Positions 54,667 through 64,000 of a stretch of 64,000 nt of DNA are shown here, piece after piece. Under the pieces are notes generated by a model. That model saw only the letters and a list, made by a program, of their open reading frames with translations. It searched no databases and had not been told where the DNA came from. Where the stretch lies: assembly GCA_003864495.1 (NCBI GenBank), contig ML133411.1, positions 1,139,237-1,203,236 on the forward strand, in the 5' to 3' direction. Within the stretch, counting starts at the first letter, position 1, and each line of letters begins with the position of its first letter. Both the position numbers and the translations under genes were made by a program. This DNA comes from Nemopilema nomurai (Eukaryota; Cnidaria; Scyphozoa; Rhizostomeae; Rhizostomatidae).

Positions 54667-56652
54667 ATGATGAATTGCGTTCAAAACTACCCTGTGATTT
54701 ATGAAAAGATGAGCAAAGACTATAGAATTTCATTTAGATAAAGAAGTGCGTGTAAAGAAGTAAGCAGGGAACTTGGAATTGATGTGGAAGTGGCACAGAA
54801 AGGCTACAACAACATCAGAACAACGTTTTCAAAGTATGTCAGACGTATGAAGTGCGTTAAGTCAGGATCAGGAGGTGGCAATTTACCTGAACTGAGAGAC
54901 GATTTGAAATATTTAGGATGGTTAAAGCCTGATTTACACGAGACAAATTTTCTAGTGCGAAGCGAATTTTCCGCCGCGAATGTGCGAAAAAATGCGCAGA
55001 AGTGAAGATTGGAAAATTCGCAGCAAATTCGCAGAGAAACCATTCCTACTTTTTCGCTGCGAATTTATTCGCCTTGTAAAATAAACCAATCAGAACAGCA
55101 ATTGAAGACAGCTGACAAACACCCAACTAGTGAACAAGAGAGAAACACTCTTTTGACAACAAATCTTTGTCGTCTCTTGACGTGAAGACATGGGAAAGGA
55201 AGGGCTAGGCCGAATGGTGTTATGCAATGTAAACATATCTATATCAAAAGTATGCAAAACGACAGAAAAATACGCAATGGTTCAAACAACAACATGGGAG
55301 AATAATGAGTAACCTATGACTAGGCCTAAACAATGCTGGGAAATCCCGCACCTATAACATAAACAATGGAAGGGAACGTTTCTAGCAACAGACAATTCCA
55401 TGACGCGGGCCTATGACGTATGAACAAGAACTATGCCACAGTACCGCTTTCCTTGCTTTTTTGCTCGCTTTTTCAACAAATTAGCTTTAAGATTATAAGC
55501 TTTTATAATAACAACAATCTTCGAACAGAGGCCATTTTCTTTTGCATTATTCGCGGCGAATTCGCACAAGAAATTCTGCCAATGGAAATTAAACTTTGAA
55601 TTTGCAGCAAATTCGTAGGCAAAAAAATTTGTGGCGAAAAATTTCGCTTAACGTGAAAAACTCGCCCTGTGTAAATCAGGCTTAATACGCCACATTTAGC
55701 CAAGAGACTCAGTCACTAACTTTAAAATTAGGAACGTAAAGCCTTCAACAAATTCTATATTATCAGAAATTAGCGCATGCCACAACAGTGACTCTGATAA
55801 TGACGTTTTGGACACAGATGATCAAGAACTGGTACACTTGAAAGAAGACAGCATTGAAATTTTGGAGCAACATACCAGAAAAGAGGATAGTTTTCCAACT
55901 GAGCACAACTCTGATGAAGCGGAAGATAAGGTGTAGTAGGATTAATACTTTGTTTGACACTCTATTGTTGTGATTGCACATGCGCACTGTAATTAGTATA
56001 AAAAGCCTTATGATTGTAATTAAGGGCGGTTGTGGAGTGGTTGATGAATGATAATCTTATAATGATATTTGTGTTATAATAATATGGTGAAAATTACAAA
56101 GATGCGTTTCTCTTAGTGTGAAACTGAAGGAAACTTAAAGCTCTACCACAAAGGGGAGGGGGGGGGCGTTCTTTATCAATAACTCCACCACCAAATATTG
56201 GCAATAAATCAGGAACCAAAATTCCTGCTTCATCAGTGGTTCCCAAAAAGAAAAGAGCATGGGCAAAAGACAGCAAAGGGATAGATGTTATGGACAAACA
56301 GTTCATTAATACAATGAGCAACATTAATAAAGCCATTGGAGAATCAGCCAGCAACAACATTTCAAAGCAGCATGAAATTGGTGAGGATGAACATTTTTGT
56401 TTAAGCCTGGTGGAGCAGTTGCGACCATTGGAGCCCAGGTTTAAAGCAATGGCAAAATTGCAGATCATGAAAGTTTTTAATGACATTGAGTGGATGCAAG
56501 TACCACAAAATGGCCAAGTTGCTTTTGGATTTAACCAAAATGCAAATGTGTATGGGCAACAAGATCAGTCACAGGCAGTTGTTAACCAAAACCAACAGCT
56601 TTTTGATGCAGCAAATGTCCTAAATAGGCAAAACAGGTATTTTGAAGATTAA
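54667..56652 (+). pseudogene. MADF/BESS gene of Harbinger 2
   Basis: The first part (54667 to about 54925) resembles MADF: Y-P-V-I-Y-E-K-M-S-K-D-Y-R, then V-A-Q-K-G-Y-N-N-I-R-T-T-F-S-K-Y. A stop sits near 54750. It is cut by the small element at 54926-55682; after it an acidic stretch continues to an exon end near 55929. A last exon at about 56190-56652 encodes a Lys/Ala-rich region and a BESS-like motif (L-V-E-Q-L-R-P-L-E-P-R-F-K-A-M-A-K-L-Q-I-M) and ends with TAA at 56652. The partner role is as in Harbinger 1. Two or more lesions make it inactive. Confidence 0.6.
54926..55682. mobile_element. Harbinger-type MITE (757 bp) inside Harbinger 2
   Basis: Ends AGCCTGATTTACAC (54926) and, reversed, GTGTAAATCAGGCT (to 55682), flanked by TAA at 54923-54925 and 55683-55685. 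No coding capacity. Repeated AAATTCGC/GCGAATTT motifs line both halves. Confidence 0.82.
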
Positions 56653-57099
56653 TTGGTGACAGAAAATAAAGAATATCAATGAATTTCTTCATAATTCATA
56701 TGAACAGAAACAATAAACAACTTTCAAATACATTACTGAGATAAAACTTACATCTTTGTTTCACAAACACAAAAATATCATTTTCCTAAATGACTATATT
56801 AAATGGCCATGCATATATCTTAAATTAACATTGCCTGAATTTTTATACATTTGTGAAACATTGATGTTGGTGATATCTCAAATATATTATACTTTTGTTA
56901 GCTAATAAATAAGAAACTTTTAAAACTGTTGTCAAAGTAAAATTAACGTAACAAATGTGATTATTATGATTTGTTTATGATGACTTTTCCAGTGCTTCTG
57001 GCATGTTTTAATTACCAATCAATTGATCCTACTGAGCTGGTAAAAGAGGCCTTGAAATTGTCACGAATCTCTTTTGCACTGTTTTTTAAAATTTTTGCT

Positions 57100-58060
57100 C
57101 CCATTTTTGTCTAGGTTCTGTAGAGCTTGTTTGTCATTTATGTTAATTTGTCAACAACTCACAGAAATAAATTCTCCACTGCTAATCTCACCGTCCACAA
57201 ATCCACTTGGGACATAAAAAGCATTGTCTGTTTGCAACAGATAATTGTGGAGGCAAACACATGCTTTTGTCACTGTTTGGACTGAGGCTCGTATTGGTCT
57301 CCTAAATATTCACCATCTTGCAGCCAATATGCCTAATACATTTTAATTTGCTCGTCTGCACTTTGAAAGTCTATAGTTAAAAACTAGGTTCTCCTCTGTG
57401 ATGTTTCTCCAAGAATATGGCATCATCATCCAGTTTGTAAGTTTGAAAATATCATCAGAAACAATGACACAAAGAAGTACATGACAATTAATATTTTCCG
57501 GTTCTAGGATCTCTAATTGATTCTGTTCAAATACTTGTCCCATCTCAAAACTATTGAATACTGATGCACCATTTAAACCACCGTAGTAACCTATATCAAC
57601 AAGAGTGAAACAATAGTTTGCATCACACATAGCCATATAAACAATACTATGGAAGCCCTTATAATTGTAATAGCTTGAACCACCATTTTGGGGGCACTCC
57701 ATGGCTATGTGTTTCCCATCTAGACATCCCAAACAATGAGGAAAATTCCATTGAGCTTCAAATTCTTTGGAAATTGCCACCCAATCTGCTTTGGATTATG
57801 GGGCTCTCAGATACGTATCTACAAGAGCTTTCCAAATTCCATCACAGGTATCACGAATTATTTTGCAAACAGTTGATCTTCCAACTCGAATATTGAAAGA
57901 ATGTGACTGCTGGGAGTCCCCCGTGGCAAGATACCTGAGGGTAATAGTTAATCTCTCTGCAGGTGATATTGTATCGCGACTTCTACAGTTCCCCTTTGCT
58001 ATATATTAACTTACCAGGCCTAACAAATGATCAAATCTGGCTGGTGACATTCTGACCCTT
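57100..58060 (-). pseudogene. Transposase remnant of Harbinger 2
   Basis: Minus-strand pieces: about 58060-57800 (L-R-Y-L-A-T-G-D then F-N-I-R-V-G-R-S-T-V), 57780-57343 (C-L-G-C-L-D-G-K-H-I-A-M, Y-Y-N-Y-K-G-F-H-S-I, L-V-D-I-G-Y-Y-G) and a broken end near 57340-57180 with V-C-L-H-N-Y-L. The first two catalytic Asp regions are visible (L-D-G-K-H and L-V-D-I-G). A stop near 57797 and a frame break near 57345 disable it. It is clearly related to, but well diverged from, the transposase at 10531-12767. Confidence 0.7.
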
Positions 58061-59149
58061 CTGAAAAGAATTATAATTATATAAATAAATAGGTATATAG
58101 TACAGGATATAATAAAAATTATTCACTATCATAAAATAGAAAGTTGGCTCTAAATTTAAATCAGAAAACCAATTTTTGAAAAATGTGCATAGGAAATTTT
58201 TGTAAAGATCTCTTTAATTTATTTCATTTTCACCCATATATTTTATATGTAGTCCAGACTACCTAGGAATATATGCCTTGACTTGGGCTCTATCTTCCAG
58301 TCAAAATGAAAAAAACACAAAAAGTTCTTCAACTTTTGTTAGGTTTGCATTTAAAGTGTAAAATTTTAAGTTGACACTAAATTTTATTGTAAAAGTTCAA
58401 TTTGTTTATATAAATAAAATACAAAGAAAAAGGCTTTGGCCTAGACTAGATATCTACCTGAAAAAGTACTCCCTGTCTGCAAGTTTCATCTAAAAAATCA
58501 GTGTGTTGAAATTCCCTTGGTTTATTTGGTTTTTGAAAATTTGCCTCACCCAAAATTTATGTGCTCTTTTGTTGTAACATCTGCTCCTTAGATGAATATA
58601 CATCAAAAGTAATGTAGAACGTAAATGCAATAACGACTGTTTGTTGATTCCGCCATTTTTATGAATTGACTTTTTGTGGTTTTGGCCCGAACTCTCAATA
58701 GATTGCATACGGCTCGTCGCAGATCGTCGCAGATCTCGGCAATCTTAATATTATATGGAGACACTTTCACCGGGAAGGTACGGCAGACCGTCGCAGATCA
58801 TCTGCGTTAGTCTTAAGATTATATGGGAACCAGGCTTTATCGTCATCCTCATTGTAGTCATCATCATAGAGCACTGAAGTTCGTGATTTGTTGGCTATCG
58901 CGGCTGCACCCAGTGGTTGTTTTCCCTCCTCTAACAAGTCTACTTCAGCGTCAAAATCTACCTTAAAATCGCTATTTTCCTCCCAAGAATTGCCTCACTC
59001 AGTATCCAAACTCATTTTGCCGTAAAAATGGCCGAAATCATGACAAGACGTGTCTTTAAGTCGGAGTAACTTGGTGGATAAAGTATGTATATGATGGGTG
59101 TTGCAGGACGCTAATATTAATAAAAGTGTTGAGCATGTTTCCCGGTACA

Positions 59150-59558
59150 TTATGGTTATAATTGAAAGCAATTTGCAGCAACCGAAAGAGTGAAAACAGC
59201 GATGAGATTGAAATTGCCTTGACCAAAACTTGTGCAAACGCCAGTGCATTAAGCCCGCGGGAGAAACTCAAGGAAATAATCGAAGAGGCGCTCAAACCGA
59301 TCAAGTCTGAAATTGCATTGCACTCAAACCGATGATGTTATTGATAAGCTAACAACGAATGTCAGTGAAAAATTAGAAGCTCAGGAGGAAAGGTTAAAAT
59401 TAATGGAGGACAGACTTGATATAATCATAGTCAATAGAAAGGAGACTGGTCTGGAAGCCTATTGTTCTAACTTTTTGTTCAAAGATTATGTGGTCACGTG
59501 CCAAACGAAGTGCAAGGAACTTTCCCGCGCAAAGTCAAAAGACAAGGATTCATTATGA
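59150..59558 (+). pseudogene. Coiled-coil ORF upstream of the P-element-like gene
   Basis: Two plus frames meeting near 59320 give a Lys/Glu-rich helical protein: P-R-E-K-L-K-E-I-I-E-E-A-L-K-P-I, then E-K-L-E-A-Q-E-E-R-L-K-L-M-E-D-R-L. The heptad pattern indicates a coiled coil. I do not recognise a family. It may be an accessory or an ORF1-like piece of another element. The frame change suggests it is broken. Confidence 0.35.
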
Positions 59559-59637
59559 AAACCGTAAATTTATGTTCAAATATTGTTAGAATGAACCGTT
59601 GTTTTTTGTAACTATACTTGTGCGAATTGCTCATTTC

Positions 59638-62237
59638 CAGGCTGTCACACTAACCGAGGAGGAAAGTACGAAGGGATCGCGATATTTCGAGTCTCACAGC
59701 GGAGTCTTCCTGACTATGTCGCGTTGCGAGAGGAAGTAGTAGAAGTCCTAAAACAGTATCGAGTTGAAGATAAGGAGTTCAAATGACAAATCAAGGCAAA
59801 CAATGTAACAACTTGCGAAAGACATTACAAGGATGAAGATATCGAGTTCACAAGTACGTAAATTTGTGTTTTTTTCGTAAATTTCCCTTTATTATTGAAA
59901 AGCAGGGGAGGGCCTAAATCCACAAAGAAAGTTTTATAGGTTCCTTTTATTGAACCTTATTTGTATCTAAACTCGTTCTCTATCTTTAATTCACATAAAT
60001 GGGAAAGAAGGCCCTGAGGTTTGGAGCACTGCCATCTAAAAATCTACCACAAAAAACACATCCCAAGGAGGAACTAAAAGAAAGAAGACATCTTAATATA
60101 GTCAAGGACATAATTACAGAACCAAGAGGAAATTATTGTCATGTCACTTTTAAAGAACTATGCTTCAGAACAGAGCATCTAAAGCTTGCTCATCGGGAAA
60201 GAGGAATCCTATCAAACAATATCATTAAGATTATGCGTAGAACCCTTCATTTTCCAAAGTATGAACTAGTAATTGAGGAGTCTTTTAAATATACCTGCAT
60301 TATATATGGTTGGGTTATGCCATTTAGCCATGAAATTTACAGCCAGTATGAGAGTAGTGTTCAAAATATAACTGTTTCACAACTTAATCATAAATAAATA
60401 AGTTAGAGACATATGATATTTGTGGAGGTGTCTCATTGCCTGGAACAGAGCTATTAACTCATGCTGTTCCCATTAAAGTTGACATGCTACAGGAAATGGA
60501 ATCACAAGCTCAGGTGAAATTGTTCCATAGAACAAAACAGTGTCAGGTGCTGCAGATGAATGAGAACCAGTGTCACAATTGCAAAATAGTGGAGACCAAA
60601 TTGAAGAAAGAAGAAATAAAGAAAGCAGGAATATAAATGTGCCAGCAAAACTCAATGCACCATTATCTCAAACACAACCAAACATTTTAAAGCTAATGTG
60701 TGGCCAGTTGGAAGAGGAAATTAATAAAATGAGGAAGGAGATTGCCACATCTAGTGGAAACTAAACTCAGAACTGAGCAAAGAAGTGTACTCAATAATGT
60801 CAAATTTTGAAGGGGTACTTTCACCCTTCATGAAACTGTTTTGGGAGCAACAAAAGCAAATCTTTTCTGGAAACCCAAAGGCAATACGTTATCACCCAAT
60901 GATTATTCGTTTTTGCCTTTCAATGGCAGCAAAATCTGCATCAGCATATTACGAGTTGAGAAACTCTGGGGTTCTTTTGCTTCCGAGTAGAAGAACACTT
61001 CGTGACTACAGAAATGTCATAAAGCCAACAGTTGGCTTTAATCCTGCTGTCATCAAAGAGTTATGCAAATTAACTCAAAGTTTGAATGGAGTATAGCGCT
61101 ACATTACATTAGCGTTTGAAAAAATGAAAGTTCAATCAAAACTAGTTTTTGATAAGCATAGTAACGAATTAATTGGATTTTTGGATCTCGGCACTACTGA
61201 AATTAATCAAGCATCATTTCAAAAAGCTGATCAACTTGCCACACATGTCTTGGTGTTATATGTACGAGGATTGGCAACTGACCTGAAGTATAGCTTCAGC
61301 TACTTTGCAACCAGCTGTGTTACATCATCCCTAAAAGGCCTTTATTTTGGAGAGCTGTTTGCCTATTGGAAGTTTCCTGTGAGCTCAAAGTTATTGCTGC
61401 TGTTTCAGATGGTGCATCTGCCAACCGGAAGTTTTTCAGGATGCACAGAAACCTTGATGGCAAAGCTGGAAAGAGTATAACTTACCGTACCATAAACCTA
61501 TATGCACCAAATAGGTTTGTATGGTTTTTTGCTGATGTGCCACATTTGGTGAAAACCGTACGAAATTGCATGTACCATTCCGGCTTCGGAAAAACTAGAT
61601 TAATGTGGAATAATGGCTAGTACATCATCTGGAAGCATTTGGTTCAAATTGTTAAGAATGACATGGAGAATGGTCTTAAAGTTTGCCCAAAATTGACTCC
61701 TGAGCATATAGACTTAACTGCATACTATGTTATGAATGTACGTCTTGCTGCTCAAGCTCTTAGTGAGACAACAGCAAACATATCGAAAGAGTACTATAGC
61801 AATGATACTCATGCTACTGCAGAATTAAGCAGCTATAAGGACAAATTTTTTGATACCTTGAATGTGCGCAGTCCTAGAGAAGGCACTATCAAACGGAAAT
61901 AATTTTTTTGCCATATACAAGGGTAGATGACCCTCGGTTTGCATAGTTAGAGAATGATTTTCTTAAATACCTCCAAGACTGGAAGAGAAGCATTGAAGAC
62001 AGGGATGGCAGTTTCAGCAGAAGCTCAGAAGAGAAAATGTTTTTTTCATTGCAAACATTTGAAGGCCTTCAAATAACATGCTACTCAGTGATTGAAGCTA
62101 CTAAGTATCTTTTACAAGATGGAATGCAATTTGTTCTCACAAACAGATTCAATCAGGATGTTGTTGAGGAGCATTTCGGTAGACAGCGTAGTCTGGGAAG
62201 ACGCAATGATAACTCAAATTTGTGGCAGTTTGGTTAA
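59638..62237 (+). pseudogene. THAP/P-element-like transposase (THAP9-like), degraded
   Basis: After a TTTCCAG acceptor at 59640 comes a THAP finger (G-C-H-T-N ... T-C-E-R-H-Y), with a TGA near 59784. The THAP tail (A-L-R-F-G-A-L-P-S-K-N-L-P) follows in an exon starting near 60000. From 60785 the P-element transposase core appears: R-Y-H-P-M-I-I-R-F-C-L, P-S-R-R-T-L-R-D-Y, then V-S-D-G-A-S-A-N-R-K-F-F (about 61405) and D-V-P-H-L-V-K-T-V-R-N (about 61535). A last block has N-Q-D-V-V-E-E-H-F-G-R-Q-R (about 62150-62190), with the terminal acidic residue. Frames change near 61380 and 62000 and there are several stops. This is a fossil. No end repeats or 8-bp TSD were identified. Confidence 0.75.
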
Positions 62238-62688
62238 AACGAAAATACAATAAGAATTCAAAGGTCAGTGCATCTACATCTACATCTACATCGATACTGA
62301 GCAGGACCGAGTATCGGTATAATGCTCAGAGTGCAAGAAATAATGAAATAAAAGTTTAATGGATAAAACGTGCTAGAAGATGCCACTGATCAATGATTAG
62401 ATTGATTGAACATATACATGTCAAATGAGAAACTGTAATTTTGTTTGTCGTCAAGACCAAATCAAAAAGGGACTGAAAATTAAAAGGGAAATTGAGAGGG
62501 TATTATGGTAATGGAATGGTCAGTGGCATCTACGAATTAATGCAGGTGAAAATTAATGATCAAAGTTACATGTTAAAATAGAAAGGAAATTAAATCTAAA
62601 ATACAGTTAAAGGCAATCCTTTGACCTGTCTGTGAACACTGTGCGTCCTTGGATTAATAACGTTTATGTTCTTCAATTCAATTTCTTT
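62238..62688 (-). other. 3-prime UTR and tail of the LINE
   Basis: On the minus strand the LINE ends in a GTAGAT repeat (62266-62290), preceded by a hairpin-forming CGATACT...GAGTATCG pair (about 62290-62318). Microsatellite tails of this kind mark the 3-prime end of CR1/L2-type LINEs. Confidence 0.6.
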
Positions 62689-64000
62689 CTAAAGCTTCCT
62701 CTTAAATGTTTCTTCTTTAAGTTGCCTGTATTCGATTGGTAACATGTTCCAACATCTGATAGTTCTTGGGAAAAATGAATACACATATGTGTTGGTATAG
62801 GCGCCAATATTGATAAACTGCCGCTGACTTCTTCCTTGAAGCTGTATTGGTGCCATTATATAGGATGGAATGTTAACAGCAATATTATCATTTACTGCCT
62901 TATGGAAGAGACATGACCTTGGAACATAGCGTCTTTCTTGAAGGGTTGGCCATTTGAGTTCTTTTAACATATCAGAGACACTAGAGTGTCGATCATAATC
63001 TCTCCTTACAAATCTCGCAGCTCTCCTTTGTATTGCCTCAATTTTCTTTATATGATTTGCTTGATGAGGATCCCATACTGTAGATGCATACTCTAAAACT
63101 GGTCTTACTATTGTAGTGTATGCTTTCACCTTTGTCTTTTCTGGACGGCTGTAAAGATTTCTTCGAACAAGATTGAGGACATTTGTAGCTTTCTTTGTGA
63201 TGTTGTTTACATGGCTGTTCCAGCTCAGATTTGAATCTAATTCTATTCCTAGGTACGGATGGTGCACAACTACCTCAAGTTCTTCTCCTAACATGCTGTA
63301 TATAATAGCTACAGAACTTTTCTTGTTTGTTATTCTAAGAACTTTGCACTTGTCTGCATTGAAATCCATCTTCCCGTCATTTGACCAAGCAAGGAGATTA
63401 TCAATGTCCTTCTGTAAAGTTTTTCCATCTGATGGTGTTGAAATTTTTCTGTACACTAAACAGTCATCAGCAAAAAGTTTGATTGTGGTATCATCACCTA
63501 TCTTTTCTCCTATGTCATTTATGAAGATGAGAAACATCAGTGGTCCAAGGACTGTTCCCTGTGGAACGCCTGACTGGACATGTACTGCTTTTGAGCAGAT
63601 ACCGTCTATAACTACTCTTTGTTCTCGTGTTACCAACCAGTTTTCGATCCATTTGTTTATCTTGCCGTTGATCCCATAGAACTTTAATTTATATAGCAGT
63701 CTTTGATGTTCTACTTTGTCAAAGGCCTTGCTGAAGTCAAGTATCAGAAGGTCTAGTTGATCCCTTTTATCAAGATGCCTTGCGAGATCTTCTATGGAGC
63801 TAACAAGTTGTGTTTCACAGCTGTGCCTTTTCCTGAATCCATGCTGAAAAGGAACAAGGATATGACTACCCTCAAGATGGTCCATGATTTGCTTGTAAAT
63901 AATGTGCTCAAGAACTTTGCACGTGACACATGTTAATGATACAGGCCTGTAGTTAGCTGGTTCCGTTTTTAGCCCCTTTTTGAAAATTGCAACAATGTTT
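62689..64000 (-). CDS. Non-LTR retrotransposon reverse transcriptase (CR1/L2/jockey type), partial
   Basis: The minus-strand frame is open from the window edge to a stop at 62689. RT motifs in order: N-Y-R-P-V-S-L (about 63960), L-D-F-S-K-A-F-D (first catalytic Asp, about 63740), G-V-P-Q-G-T-V-L-G-P (about 63560) and F-A-D-D (catalytic pair, about 63460). The thumb has H-L-Y-type P-Y-L-G-I (about 63255), and the end holds the R-T-I-R-x-W-N-x-L-P-x-E block usual for this group. All catalytic residues are present. The endonuclease domain lies beyond the window. It reverse-transcribes its own RNA at a nicked target. Confidence 0.9.
   Translation of the reverse strand, partial: NIVAIFKKGLKTEPANYRPVSLTCVTCKVLEHIIYKQIMDHLEGSHILVPFQHGFRKRHSCETQLVSSIEDLARHLDKRDQLDLLILDFSKAFDKVEHQRLLYKLKFYGINGKINKWIENWLVTREQRVVIDGICSKAVHVQSGVPQGTVLGPLMFLIFINDIGEKIGDDTTIKLFADDCLVYRKISTPSDGKTLQKDIDNLLAWSNDGKMDFNADKCKVLRITNKKSSVAIIYSMLGEELEVVVHHPYLGIELDSNLSWNSHVNNITKKATNVLNLVRRNLYSRPEKTKVKAYTTIVRPVLEYASTVWDPHQANHIKKIEAIQRRAARFVRRDYDRHSSVSDMLKELKWPTLQERRYVPRSCLFHKAVNDNIAVNIPSYIMAPIQLQGRSQRQFINIGAYTNTYVYSFFPRTIRCWNMLPIEYRQLKEETFKRKL

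Larger units (their letters stand above)
54188..58836. mobile_element. Second PIF/Harbinger element, degraded
   Basis: Ends AGCCTGGTTCCCATATAATC (54188) and the reverse complement at 58817-58836 differ by about one base over 25. TTA flanks both (54185-54187 and 58837-58839). Inside are a MADF/BESS gene on plus and transposase remnants on minus, the same layout as the Harbinger at 9764 but with different ends. Both subterminal regions are full of GTCGCAGA/TCTGCGAC repeats. A smaller element (54926-55682) has jumped into it. Confidence 0.88.
54065..59010 (-). pseudogene. P2RX7_C-like gene, first exon, split by a Harbinger
   Basis: The minus-strand coding pieces are about 59010-58837 and 54187-54065. 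Removing the Harbinger and one TTA joins them in frame (acidic D-D-D-Y-N-E-D-D-D, then L-V-D-E-E-W-L-R-S-N-N-M). The exon ends at ...G-S-A-A-W with AGCTTG|GTAAGT, and splicing to 50046 puts the final TG with G to form the Trp codon of W-C-K-C-G-H-C. One TGA interrupts the acidic start near 58995. The acidic leader before a W-C-x-C-G-x-C domain is usual for these genes. It is divergent to the P-element-like gene at 59150. Confidence 0.6.

Noticed and set aside
63173..63679. 168-codon plus-strand ORF
   Set aside because: It is the antisense shadow of the LINE reverse transcriptase.
1..64000. tRNA or rRNA genes
   Set aside because: No cloverleaf with A and B boxes and no rRNA core sequence was noticed on reading either strand; a covariance search was not possible.

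Overview
This window looks like repeat-rich genomic DNA from an invertebrate animal, most likely a cnidarian (inference from the mix of element families, spliced genes and AT-rich sequence; no species-specific marker was recognised). There is no operon structure. Genes have GT..AG introns and TATA boxes, and nearly everything identifiable is a mobile element, an endogenised viral-like gene cluster, or a gene broken by one.

Region 1 (1-34 kb) is a deep stack of insertions, most with visible target-site duplications (TSDs). A SAP-SWIM-YqaJ gene on the minus strand (33842 down to 26063) is split by a BEL/Pao retrotransposon (27475-33537, near-identical LTRs). Just downstream of it sits a hAT element (2603-25999, 8-bp TSD GATATGAT). 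Inside the hAT is an element of a family I cannot name (about 4366-23549, about 190-bp imperfect inverted ends). Its single large gene has paired C-x2-C..H-x3-C modules, a FEN1/XPG-like PIN nuclease region and a terminal CXC motif. That gene is split by a 12.8-kb MULE (7045-19875, 9-bp TSD GCGGTGGAC) encoding transposase, SWIM, Ulp1-like protease and PHD finger. An intron of the MULE holds a complete-looking PIF/Harbinger (9764-12975, TSD TTA) whose two genes interlock on opposite strands. Two more members of the PIN-associated family lie at 1-1475 (minus) and 46403-49317 (plus).

Region 2 (34-46 kb) starts with remnants of a Harbinger-like end, a tyrosine recombinase and a Ty3/gypsy integrase. 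It continues with a run of small plus-strand ORFs behind duplicated CCAAT/CRE/TATA promoters, including a short membrane peptide, a basic Ala/Lys/Arg-rich protein and a P-loop ATPase. This resembles a degraded small DNA virus or Polinton-like element. It runs into a satellite of about 387-bp monomers alternating between two types (40.56-45.22 kb).

Region 3 (46-64 kb) holds the third PIN-family relative (frame broken by a 29-bp duplication). Next is a two-exon minus-strand gene with a P2RX7_C-like W-C-x-C-G-x-C domain; its intron holds a Kolobok-like element (50297-53490, TTAA) and its first exon is split by a second Harbinger (54188-58836, TTA). A degraded THAP/P-element-like transposase (59.6-62.2 kb) and a CR1/L2/jockey-type LINE (62.26 kb to the window end, minus) follow. 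Nested insertions give relative ages: PIN-family element before MULE, MULE before or with its Harbinger, YqaJ gene before BEL.
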